Shown piece after piece: positions 1 to 7,766 of a stretch of 64,000 bases of DNA. The notes under the pieces are model-generated. The model was not told the origin of the DNA and ran no database searches. It was given only the letters and a program-made list of their open reading frames with translations. Source of the stretch: Candidatus Phytoplasma pini (GTDB lineage Bacteria > Bacillota_I > Bacilli_A > Acholeplasmatales > Acholeplasmataceae); contig NZ_VIAE01000002.1 in NCBI RefSeq assembly GCF_007821455.1, positions 1 to 64,000 of the forward strand. The letters are read 5' to 3'. Position 1 is the stretch's first letter. The number at the start of each line of letters is the position of its first letter. Position numbers and translations under genes: made by a program.

Positions 1-70
1 AGTCTTTTTTTATTAAATAAGACTAAAAAAGACTCTAAGACTTCTAAGACTAGAAAAGCTAAGACTCTTT
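1..70. repeat. Cluster of short AAGACT direct repeats
   Basis: The hexamer AAGACT occurs at 19-24, 29-34, 37-42, 46-51 and 61-66, and its reverse complement AGTCTT opens the window at 1-6. The spacing is irregular (8 to 15 bases). Stops are frequent on the + strand, so this is not obviously coding. It may be the tail of a structure starting before the window. Confidence 0.5.
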
Positions 71-131
71 AAAAGGTTATATATTTCTTTTTCTTTATTG
101 AAAAAAAATTAAAAAAATAAAATTTTTTAAT

Positions 132-259
132 TTTTGTTGACAATTTAATTTTTCATGTTAAATTGTAAGCAATTATTAAATTAATTTGTTTTCTAAAAAG
201 TTATTTTTTTAGAAAAAAAATTGTCTTTCTAATGGTTCCGTTTTGACGGTTCACAATCA
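132..259 (+). repeat. Duplicated promoter-hairpin element, copy R1
   Basis: About 128 bases closely match 40704-40829 (R2) by eye. Both copies hold, in order, a TTGACA box (137-142 here), a 16-base spacer, a TGT-preceded -10 box (TAAATT, 159-164), a hairpin (191-199 pairing with 206-214) and a segment bounded by ATTGT (220-224) and ACAAT (253-257) that could pair. No open reading frame of note follows before the thioredoxin gene at 634. It may express a small structured RNA or mark the edge of a former mobile element. Both functions are inference. Confidence 0.6.
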
Positions 260-633
260 AAACCCCCGCGACGAAGACTAAATACACTTTTCTCTTTTAG
301 TTAAAATAAACGATTTTATCTTTTATAGGTTTTTATTAAAACCCTTTTAATAAGTTTTTGCTTATTATTTAAGAATTTTTTGCTCTTGAAAATTATTCTT
401 TAAAGTTATTTTTGATATTTAAATTATGTATAATTTTTTTGGATTTTGAAACAGTTTGATTTTAAAAACATTGCTATTTATATTAAATCATTAAAAAAGA
501 TAAAATTTTTTATCTTTTGTTAAATTTATTAAATTTTAAAAAATATAATATATATTATAGGATAATATTAATTATTTGATTTTTTATAAAATAATATCCT
601 AACTAAAAAATAAAGAGATTAAAAATAAAAAAT
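260..633. other. Gene-free interval upstream of trx
   Basis: No coding region is supported here. A short GC-rich stretch (261-279) follows R1. A near-perfect inverted repeat (559-569 with 590-600, one mismatch) lies 33 bases before the thioredoxin start and could be a terminator for anything from R1 or an operator for trx. No tRNA-like structure was seen. Confidence 0.4.
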
Positions 634-942
634 ATGTTAATAAATGAAAAAAAAATAGATTTAGAAAATATAATTAATCAAAAGAAAAAATTATTGGTAG
701 ATTTTTTTGCTAATTGGTGTCCTCCTTGTCGTAAACTTATTTCTGTTTTGGATGAAGAAATGCCAAAAATAAAAGATATTTATTTAATTAAAATTGATAT
801 TGATTTACATCCAGATTTAGCAACTAAATATAAAATTAAAAGTTTACCGACTTTAATTTTATTTTCCGAAGGAGAAGAAAAAAAAAGAACAACAGGTTAT
901 TTTTCAAATCAAGAATTATTATCTTTTTTAGGAATAAAATAA
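634..942 (+). CDS. trxA: Thioredoxin
   Basis: This 102-residue protein is a single thioredoxin domain that keeps cytosolic thiols reduced. The active site is W28-C29-P30-P31-C32, a WCPPC variant of the usual WCGPC. The cis-proline that closes the fold is P72 in SLPTLI. The length matches classical thioredoxins and there is no signal peptide, so it is cytosolic. The ATG at 634 is preceded only by a weak AAAGAG. An imperfect inverted repeat (559-600) sits just upstream. The gene stands alone, about 240 bases before the next one. A proline after the first cysteine usually makes the redox potential less reducing, so a more oxidase-like role is possible. The family call is firm. Confidence 0.9.
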   Translation: MLINEKKIDLENIINQKKKLLVDFFANWCPPCRKLISVLDEEMPKIKDIYLIKIDIDLHPDLATKYKIKSLPTLILFSEGEEKKRTTGYFSNQELLSFLGIK

Positions 943-1182
943 AAATATATAAAAATCCTAATGTTTTAAATAAAAATAAAATTTTCATCATAAGATAATA
1001 TTATTCTTTTAAGAAATATATTTGACAAAAATTTCAATAATAAAAAAATTATATCCAAAAATAATCGTTAAATTCGAAACCAAAATTAATATTAATAAAA
1101 ATATTCTTAAATAAAAAAATTATTCTTAATTTAAAAATTATTAAAGTATCAAACATTTTTAGAGAGGAAACAAGAAAAAAAA

Positions 1183-2586
1183 TTGATAAAAAATAAATTT
1201 ATTGAAAATATTCATAATAATCATTTAAAAAAAAATAATAAACAAAAAAAAATAAAATTTTTTAATTTATTATTTTTTATAATAATCCTATTTGATATAT
1301 TTTTAAATATATTGCATATTTTTAATCTTCAAAATGATCAAAATGATAATTTTTTGTGTTTTTTAAACAGATATAATGGTTCTTGCTTTTCTAATTTTAA
1401 ATGGTATGATGGATTTTCTTTTTTTAAATACAATTTATTTATTCTTTTTTTTATTTTTGGCTATTTTTTTATGGTGAAAAAAGTCAATAAAAAAACAAAA
1501 TTTATATCATCATTAGCATTCTATATTTTAATTAATTTTACGATTAATGCTTTATTATTTCATTCTTTTATAAGAGATTATAGTATCTATCCTTCGAAAA
1601 CCAACAACATCCCTTTTTTAAATTTAATTATTTATTTTTTAGAATACATTTTTATTCCTTTGCTTTATTTTTTATTTTATTATTTTAATAAATTTAAGAT
1701 TAATTATAAAATGATTTTTTTTATTTTATGTCCTTTTTTATTTTATTTAATCATTAAATTTTTCTTAAATAATTTAGAATTAAATTTTTCAAAAATAAAT
1801 TTTTTTTTAAAAGAACAATTTATTAGACCTTATGATAAAAAACATTATTTAATTTGTTATTTAAAAATAATTATTTCTTTTTTTATATTATCTATTAGTT
1901 TTTGGATTTTTTTTCAAAATCAAAAATATTTTTTGTCGAAAAATATTTTAATTTTATTTGTTTTATTCTTAATTTCTGTTATTTCGTACAATAAATCAGA
2001 TTGGTTACATGCTAAAAAAGTAATAAAAAAAGCTAAAATGATGGGTTCGGGTATGTTTCCAGAAACACAAGAAATATCCGAATACTTCAAAAATATTTCT
2101 GATTTAAAACCTAAAGATTTAAAATCTCAAAATGGTAAAATTTTAGAATTAGGAGCTGGTTGTGGAAATATTACGCAATATTTAATTGAGAAATTTGAAG
2201 AAGAAAATATTATATGTCTCGAAATAGACCATGATTTATGTCAAGAATTAAAAACAAGATTTCCTAGTATAACAGTAATCGAGGGAGATGCTAGTGAATT
2301 TGAAACATTAATTTCAAAAAATAAAATTCAAAATGAACAAATTAAAGGAATTGTTTCAAGTTTGCCAATTGCTTTATTTGAAGAAGAAAAATTTAAAAAA
2401 TTTGAATCAAGTATTACTAAAATCATTAATGATAATAAAATAAAATTTATGAATTATCGTTTTAATTTTTTTGAAAAAGATACAAGAGAAATGAAGCGAA
2501 TAAATAAAATCAAAAATAATACTTTTAATTTTATTTCAGAAATGATTATACCTGTTAATATCTATACATATGAGAGCAAAAACTAA
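1183..2586 (+). CDS. Seven-helix membrane protein fused to a phospholipid N-methyltransferase-like domain
   Basis: This 467-residue protein has two halves. Residues 20-270 form about seven hydrophobic helices (near 25-48, 78-97, 108-127, 147-169, 176-195, 222-244, 250-268), loosely like Pr6Pr-type mollicute membrane proteins. Residues 285-467 are a Rossmann methyltransferase: the SAM-binding motif LELGAGCGN (near 322-330), the acidic EID, the GDA segment, then VSSLP and an ending resembling the NxPxxVYxY tail of PmtA-type phosphatidylethanolamine N-methyltransferases. RsmA-type rRNA dimethylases share motif I but not this tail. The TTG start at 1183 follows AGAGAGG at 1161-1167. A TTGACA at 1022-1027 lacks a good -10 partner. 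With pssA and psd in the same window, a membrane-bound enzyme acting on phosphatidylethanolamine is a reasonable inference. The substrate is not proven. Confidence 0.75.
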   Translation: MIKNKFIENIHNNHLKKNNKQKKIKFFNLLFFIIILFDIFLNILHIFNLQNDQNDNFLCFLNRYNGSCFSNFKWYDGFSFFKYNLFILFFIFGYFFMVKKVNKKTKFISSLAFYILINFTINALLFHSFIRDYSIYPSKTNNIPFLNLIIYFLEYIFIPLLYFLFYYFNKFKINYKMIFFILCPFLFYLIIKFFLNNLELNFSKINFFLKEQFIRPYDKKHYLICYLKIIISFFILSISFWIFFQNQKYFLSKNILILFVLFLISVISYNKSDWLHAKKVIKKAKMMGSGMFPETQEISEYFKNISDLKPKDLKSQNGKILELGAGCGNITQYLIEKFEEENIICLEIDHDLCQELKTRFPSITVIEGDASEFETLISKNKIQNEQIKGIVSSLPIALFEEEKFKKFESSITKIINDNKIKFMNYRFNFFEKDTREMKRINKIKNNTFNFISEMIIPVNIYTYESKN

Positions 2587-2660
2587 AATAATTGATTTCA
2601 AGCATTTTGTTACAAAAATTATTTAAAAAAACAAAAAAGAAAGGAATATTTTGCATTAAT

Positions 2661-2945
2661 ATGATTATATATTTGTTAAAAAAAATATTAAATTTAATAT
2701 TATTTATTAGTTTATTGATAATTGGTTCAATATTGTATAAAAAGGGAAGCTCTGATATAATTTATAATACTACTAGAGATTTAGAAATTTTAACATTAAA
2801 GGAAAAAAATCCTTCTTTTAACTATCTATTTCGAGAATTTAAAAAACTAGTTAAACAACAAAACAATAATTTTAAAAAAGAATTTTTTTATCAATGGATA
2901 ACATTAGTAAAATTAATCGAAAAAAAAATATCGAAACAAAACTAA
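2661..2945 (+). CDS. Small single-helix membrane protein, unknown function
   Basis: I do not recognise this 94-residue protein. One hydrophobic helix (about residues 4-23) is followed by a charged, Lys/Glu-rich region of about 70 residues, probably on one side of the membrane. The ATG at 2661 is preferred because AAAGGAAT lies at 2639-2646. A longer reading from a TTG at 2592 adds 23 residues but has no ribosome site and would start just after the previous stop. It appears to be co-transcribed with the methyltransferase fusion gene and ends just before a strong hairpin. It could be an N-anchored exported protein, since an uncleaved signal-like helix is the only sorting signal visible. Confidence 0.55.
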   Translation: MIIYLLKKILNLILFISLLIIGSILYKKGSSDIIYNTTRDLEILTLKEKNPSFNYLFREFKKLVKQQNNNFKKEFFYQWITLVKLIEKKISKQN

Positions 2946-2966
2946 AATTATATCTTTTATAGAAAG

Positions 2967-3018
2967 AATAAAAAAGAAAATAAATAAATGTTTACATAAA
3001 TTATTTTCTTTTTTTATT
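2967..3018 (+). terminator. Intrinsic terminator after the methyltransferase-fusion operon
   Basis: The arm at 2967-2983 pairs with 3001-3018 over 17 positions with a single bulged T, and the 3' arm carries a seven-T run. It lies 21 bases after the small membrane protein stop and should end the 1183-2945 transcript. Confidence 0.65.
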
Positions 3019-3625
3019 AGAAAAATTAATAATTATAAATTTATTATATTCAATTTTAATTATAATATTATGTTTTTTTATTAAAATTTAAGTTATTATA
3101 ATGTATAATTAAAGTAATGAAGTGTATTTATTCAACTTTTGAACTTTTGGTTTAAATTTATTAAATTTTATTTACTTTATTGGAACATTATTATATTAGT
3201 TGTTATTAATCTTTTACTTTCTTTAAATCTTGATAAATTTTTTTTATTTGTATAATGATTTTATTTTAATCAAAATAGAAAAATTATTTTTTTAATTAAT
3301 TAAATAATATATATATATATATTATGTGCAAAAATAATAATTTTTCTATTTTAAGTTTAGTTTTCTTAAATATATATTTAAAAAAAATTTAATGATTAAA
3401 TATTATTTAAATTTTAAAATTAAAAATAATTGATTTAATGAAAATAATTTAAAATACAATATATATAAAATTATATAAATGAATTATATTGTCTTAATTT
3501 TAAATTAAGAAAAAAATAAATTATTTAAATATCTTAGTTATTAAGAAATTTTTTTTATTCTTCCTTGAAAAAATTTTATTTCAAGAACAAATAGTTTTTA
3601 ATAAATTAAGAAAGTTTTTTATTTT
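3019..3625. other. AT-rich intergenic interval before the metal importer
   Basis: About 600 bases without a supported gene. It holds a short (AT)n run near 3308-3322 and a 17-bp palindrome at 3493-3509. No tRNA-like cloverleaf was seen. The importer promoter probably lies in the last 200 bases, but no clear -35/-10 pair stands out. Confidence 0.4.
3493..3509. promoter_or_regulatory. Palindrome upstream of the metal importer (possible operator)
   Basis: Two 8-base arms (CTTAATTT and AAATTAAG) flank one central T. It sits just after a -10-like TATATT (3485-3490) and about 117 bases before the binding-protein start. Metalloregulators often bind such dyads, but the site matches no box I can name and no regulator gene is nearby, so the role is inference. 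Confidence 0.3.
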
Positions 3626-4639
3626 GTGAAATTATTCGAAAAAAATATAAATAAAAAAATATGTTTATTAATAGTCTCTATTTTATTTTTTATTACTTTT
3701 GTACCAATTACCGTTTTTGCTTATCGCAAATTAGATCAATTACAAAATAAAAAGGGAAATAAAAAAAAAATAGTTGTTACAACTACTATGTTAAGTAATT
3801 TAACTGATCAAATAACCAAAGAAAGTGATTATTTTCAAGTAATTCATTTAATGGGAGAAGGTGTAGATCCACATAATTATCAAACAAAACCAAGTGATTT
3901 AATTCATATCATCACCGCTGATCTTTTAGTAATTAATGGTTTGCATCTAGAAGCGCAAATGGAAAAAGCTTTTGAAAAACTTTCAACAGGAAAAATTTTT
4001 AAAGCCGGAGATTGTTTAGATTTAAAGGAAGATATTATCAAAGAGGAAGGATTTCCTGATCCTCATATTTGGTTTGATATTCAATTATGGAAAAGAGTTG
4101 GAGAACAACTCACAAAGAAAATAAAAAATATTATCGATGATAAAATAGAAAATAAAATAGAAAAAGAAAAAAAAATTGAACAAAATTGGAACAATTATGA
4201 AGAAAATTTAAAAAAATTAGAAAATAACATAAAAAAAAAAATTGAAGAAAATTTTGAAGAAAATTCTGAGATTATTTTAATTACATCTCATGATTGTTTT
4301 TCTTACTTTTGCCGATATTTAAATAAATTATCAGAAAAAAAACAAAAATTTAGTTTACAATCCTTACAAGGTATTTCGACACAAGATGAAATTAGTGCTT
4401 CTCGTGTAAAAGAATTAATTTCTCTTATACAAAACAATAATATTAAAGCTATTTTTACTGAAAGCTCTATTCCAGATAATGACATTAAAAGTTTAAAAGA
4501 ACAAATTAGAAAAAAAATAACGGTAGTATGTGAAAACGGAGAAGTATTATACTCAGATTCCTTAAATAAACAAAATGATTATATAAAAACAATCGAACAT
4601 AATATAGATATTATTTCTAAATATCTCAAGAACAAATAA
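3626..4639 (+). CDS. Zn/Mn ABC transporter substrate-binding protein (ZnuA/TroA family)
   Basis: This 337-residue cluster 9 binding protein captures a divalent metal outside the membrane and delivers it to the importer encoded downstream. A hydrophobic N-terminal helix (about residues 10-32, ending VFA) is a signal or anchor; there is no lipobox cysteine. Likely metal ligands are His83 (GVDPHNY), His147 (DPHIWFD), His222 (TSHDCF) and Asp311 (LYSDSL). A three-His, one-Asp set resembles TroA/ZnuA more than the Glu-containing PsaA/MntC set, which favours zinc, but manganese cannot be excluded. The long charged helix at 165-215 joins the two lobes. The GTG start at 3626 follows AAGAAAG at 3610-3616. 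The ATPase gene starts 123 bases downstream. Confidence 0.9.
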   Translation: MKLFEKNINKKICLLIVSILFFITFVPITVFAYRKLDQLQNKKGNKKKIVVTTTMLSNLTDQITKESDYFQVIHLMGEGVDPHNYQTKPSDLIHIITADLLVINGLHLEAQMEKAFEKLSTGKIFKAGDCLDLKEDIIKEEGFPDPHIWFDIQLWKRVGEQLTKKIKNIIDDKIENKIEKEKKIEQNWNNYEENLKKLENNIKKKIEENFEENSEIILITSHDCFSYFCRYLNKLSEKKQKFSLQSLQGISTQDEISASRVKELISLIQNNNIKAIFTESSIPDNDIKSLKEQIRKKITVVCENGEVLYSDSLNKQNDYIKTIEHNIDIISKYLKNK

Positions 4640-4762
4640 AATAAATTAAAATTATAATTTTTTTTAAATATAAAACAATTCATAAAATAAAAAAATAATT
4701 AGAATTATTATAATTTTAACTAAATTCATTTTAGAAAAATAAAACATAAAAATAAATTAATT

Positions 4763-5494
4763 ATGAAAAAAAATATTATTAGCATAAAAGATTTAACTGT
4801 AGCTTATGATTTAAAACCTGTATTATGGGATATAGATTTAGAAATCAAAAAGCAAACTTTAATGGCTGTTATCGGACCAAACGGAGCAGGAAAATCAACT
4901 TTGTTAAAATCTATATTAAATTTAGTTCCTAAAATTTCAGGAACCATAATGTTTGAAGGTAAAAAATATAAAGAAATTTATAAAAAAATTGCTTATGTTC
5001 CGCAAAGAAATTCAGTTGATTGGGATTTTCCAACAACTGTTTTTGATGTAGTATTGATGGGTCGTTATGGTCATTTAGGATGGTTCAAAAGACCAAATGA
5101 AAAAGATAAAGAAATAGCTTTTCAATGTTTAGAAAAAGTTAATATGTTAGATTTAAAAAATCGTCAAATTTCTGAACTTTCAGGCGGGCAACAACAAAGA
5201 ATTTTTTTAGCTCGTGCTTTAGCACAAGAAGGAGATATTTACTTAATGGATGAACCTTTTCAAGGAGTCGATATTAAAACAGAAAAAGCTATTATTGAAG
5301 TTTTAAAAACACTTCAAAAAAAAGGAAAAACAATTATTGTAGTTCATCATGATTTAGAAACAGTAAAAAATTATTTCGATTACGTCATTTTTATTAATGT
5401 TCAAAAAATAGCTAGCGGACCTATTTATAATTGTTTTACAAAAGAAAATATTCAAAAAACATACTCCGAAAATAATTTCAAAAAAAATAAATAA
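4763..5494 (+). CDS. Zn/Mn ABC transporter ATP-binding protein
   Basis: This 243-residue ATPase powers the metal importer. It has Walker A GPNGAGKST (38-46), a Q-loop in YVPQR (79-83), the signature LSGGQ (139-143), Walker B ending MDEP (162-165) and the H-loop in VVHHD. The VDWDFP segment before the signature is typical of the Mn/Zn (cluster 9) ATPases. The length is normal and there is no extension. Its stop lies 17 bases before the ATG of the first permease, so the two are surely co-transcribed. Confidence 0.93.
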   Translation: MKKNIISIKDLTVAYDLKPVLWDIDLEIKKQTLMAVIGPNGAGKSTLLKSILNLVPKISGTIMFEGKKYKEIYKKIAYVPQRNSVDWDFPTTVFDVVLMGRYGHLGWFKRPNEKDKEIAFQCLEKVNMLDLKNRQISELSGGQQQRIFLARALAQEGDIYLMDEPFQGVDIKTEKAIIEVLKTLQKKGKTIIVVHHDLETVKNYFDYVIFINVQKIASGPIYNCFTKENIQKTYSENNFKKNK

Positions 5495-5511
5495 AATTGA
5501 GGTTGCCGAAA

Positions 5512-6606
5512 ATGGAAACAAACGCATTTTTTTACATTTTTAAATTATGTCTTAGTGTTTCGTGTTTAGCAATAACTTCCGGTATTTTAGGAATATTTTT
5601 AGTTTTAAAAAAACAAACTTTAGTCGGCGATGCTTTATCTCACTCTTGTTTTCCTGGAATTATTTTAATTTATTGCGTGACAAATAAATTAGAAAATCAA
5701 TATTTATTTTTAGGAGCTTTTATTTTTTCTTCACTGGTTTTGTTTTTGATAGAAATAATAAAAAAATATACTAAAAAAATCAAATATGATACTATCTTAA
5801 CTTTAATATTGTCTTCTTTTTTTGGTTTAGGAAAATCTTTATTATCATATGCTCAAATGTACCATCCTTCGCCTCAAATTGCTCGTTTAGATAAATTTTT
5901 TTTAGGACAAGCTGCTTTAATACAAGATGAACAAATATTCACTATTATATGGATCTTAATAATAGTTTTAATTACTATTGTCCTCTTTTGGAAAGAATTC
6001 AAATTATTTATATTTAATAAAGAATATGCACAAGTAATAGGAATTAAACCAAAAATAATGACTTTTATCCTTAATTGTTTAACTATTATGGTAGTTGTTA
6101 TTGGATTACAAATAATGGGTGTTATTTTAATTAGTGCTTTAATTATTTCACCTGCACTAATTGCAAGACATTGGAGTAATCATTTATTTGCTAATTTCAT
6201 TATTGCATGTTTTGTCTGTATTTCATCAAGTTTATTAGGAACTTTAATAAGTTGCTTCCCAAATGTATTTTATTTAGATCGTTTGTTCGGTCAAGGAGGA
6301 AATATACCGACAGGACCTATTATCACTTGTATTTTAAGTTTTTGTGTTTTTGTATCTTTATTGTTTTCACCTAAACATGGAATTATTCAAAAAAAAATAA
6401 AACATTTTCGATACAAAAAAAAAATAATTTATTTCAAGGATCTTATTCATCTTTATACTAACGAAAAAGACTTAAATGATCTTCACAAAAAAGATATTAA
6501 TTCTGTTTTTTTTCAAAAAGAATATTTAATTTATCGAGAAAATAAAGTTCAATTCAGCAACAAAGGAAAATCCTTAGTACAGGAAATAATGGAAGGTAAA
6601 ATATAA
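5512..6606 (+). CDS. Zn/Mn ABC transporter permease, first subunit with C-terminal tail
   Basis: This cluster 9 (ABC-3 family) permease of 364 residues has about eight to nine membrane helices over residues 1-285. The family motif is visible as LVGDALSHSCFPG near residues 38-50. An 80-residue hydrophilic tail after the last helix resembles a reduced winged-helix domain, a layout known from MntC of Bacillus and YtgC-YtgR of Chlamydia. The ATG at 5512 is chosen because GAGGT (5499-5503) stands 8 bases before it; an upstream TTG at 5497 overlaps that site. It lies between the ATPase and second permease genes and should form a heterodimer with the latter. Confidence 0.9.
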   Translation: METNAFFYIFKLCLSVSCLAITSGILGIFLVLKKQTLVGDALSHSCFPGIILIYCVTNKLENQYLFLGAFIFSSLVLFLIEIIKKYTKKIKYDTILTLILSSFFGLGKSLLSYAQMYHPSPQIARLDKFFLGQAALIQDEQIFTIIWILIIVLITIVLFWKEFKLFIFNKEYAQVIGIKPKIMTFILNCLTIMVVVIGLQIMGVILISALIISPALIARHWSNHLFANFIIACFVCISSSLLGTLISCFPNVFYLDRLFGQGGNIPTGPIITCILSFCVFVSLLFSPKHGIIQKKIKHFRYKKKIIYFKDLIHLYTNEKDLNDLHKKDINSVFFQKEYLIYRENKVQFSNKGKSLVQEIMEGKI

Positions 6607-6613
6607 TAGAAAA

Positions 6614-7705
6614 ATGTTTGTATTAAATATTGGATTTTTATGTCCTTATTTAGGAATTATCTTGACATCTATTACTTGTTCTATTTTAGGTAATTTTTTG
6701 ATTTTACAAAAAAAATCCATGTTAGTTGATGCAATTAGTCATAGTATTCTATTAGGAATTGTAATCTCTGTTTTATTTACAAAAGATTTATCTTCGCCTT
6801 GGTTAATTATCGGAGCCACCGTTACTGGAATTTTAACTTCTTATTTATCAGAATTATTATCAAATAATGAAAAAATCAATGAAGATGCTTCGATAGGAAT
6901 CACTTTTTCTTTATTTTTCGCAATAGCTATTATCGTTATAGGAATTAATCTAGGAGGTATTAAAAATGCCCATGTAGATATTGATGCTGCTATTTTAGGA
7001 GACCCTAATTTATTAACTTTTGACAAAAATATAAGAATTTTAGGAATATTGATTTTAAATATTCTTTTTATAACGTTTTTTTATAAAGAATTAAAAATTA
7101 ATAGTTTCGATAAAGCTTTTACTGCTTCTTTAGGTTTTTCTACATTTTTTTTAAATTATATGTTAATAACTTTAATTTCTTTAACATCTGTTATTACTTT
7201 TGATGCTGTAGGTGTAATTTTAGTCATTGCTTTAATGATAGGTCCTGCTGCTACAACTCTTTTGTTTACAAAAAATTTATGTCATAGTATTCTAATTTCT
7301 ATTTTGATCTCTTTTTTAAGCGCTCATTTAGGTTATTGTATATCTATTCTAACAGATTTACCATCTTCAAGTTTGACTGCTTTTATTGTTTTTATTTTTT
7401 TTCTTTTAGTATTTTTTTTCGAGCCAACACAAGGAATCATTTTGAAATTTTTTCATCATCGTTCAAGAAAAAAAGATTTCATTGTGATAAATCTATTAAT
7501 ACATCTCGAAAATAACGAAAAAAAAAATAAGATAAATTATCTTAATCAAATCATCCAAGATCTTAAAAATTATTCATTGAACTATGAAAAATATATTAAA
7601 AAAGCTTTAGAAAAAAAATATATTATAATTCAAAATCAAAAAATTTTCTTAACTATTTTAGGAAAAGAAATTTTACAAGAAAAAAAAGATTATTGGTTGA
7701 AATAG
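6614..7705 (+). CDS. Zn/Mn ABC transporter permease, second subunit with winged-helix-like tail
   Basis: This 363-residue ABC-3 family permease starts 8 bases after the first permease. Residues 1-270 carry the membrane helices and the family motif MLVDAISHSILLG near 34-46. The last 95 residues are hydrophilic and end with ALEKKYI, a short beta-hairpin and LTILGKEIL, the recognition-helix, wing and terminal-helix pattern of winged-helix proteins. This tail is clearer than the one in the first permease. It might sense metal or regulate transport, or, if cleaved, act as a repressor as described for chlamydial YtgCR. Those roles are inference. The gene ends the importer operon and converges on the SMC gene 61 bases away. 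Confidence 0.88.
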   Translation: MFVLNIGFLCPYLGIILTSITCSILGNFLILQKKSMLVDAISHSILLGIVISVLFTKDLSSPWLIIGATVTGILTSYLSELLSNNEKINEDASIGITFSLFFAIAIIVIGINLGGIKNAHVDIDAAILGDPNLLTFDKNIRILGILILNILFITFFYKELKINSFDKAFTASLGFSTFFLNYMLITLISLTSVITFDAVGVILVIALMIGPAATTLLFTKNLCHSILISILISFLSAHLGYCISILTDLPSSSLTAFIVFIFFLLVFFFEPTQGIILKFFHHRSRKKDFIVINLLIHLENNEKKNKINYLNQIIQDLKNYSLNYEKYIKKALEKKYIIIQNQKIFLTILGKEILQEKKDYWLK

Positions 7706-7766
7706 TGAATCTATTAATATACAAATTGTATTTCTCAAAAAAATGATTATATTATAAATGTTAATA

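Noticed and set aside
3308-3322. (AT)n run as a microsatellite switch
   Set aside because: It is not near a promoter spacer or within a gene; simple A/T runs are expected in this DNA.
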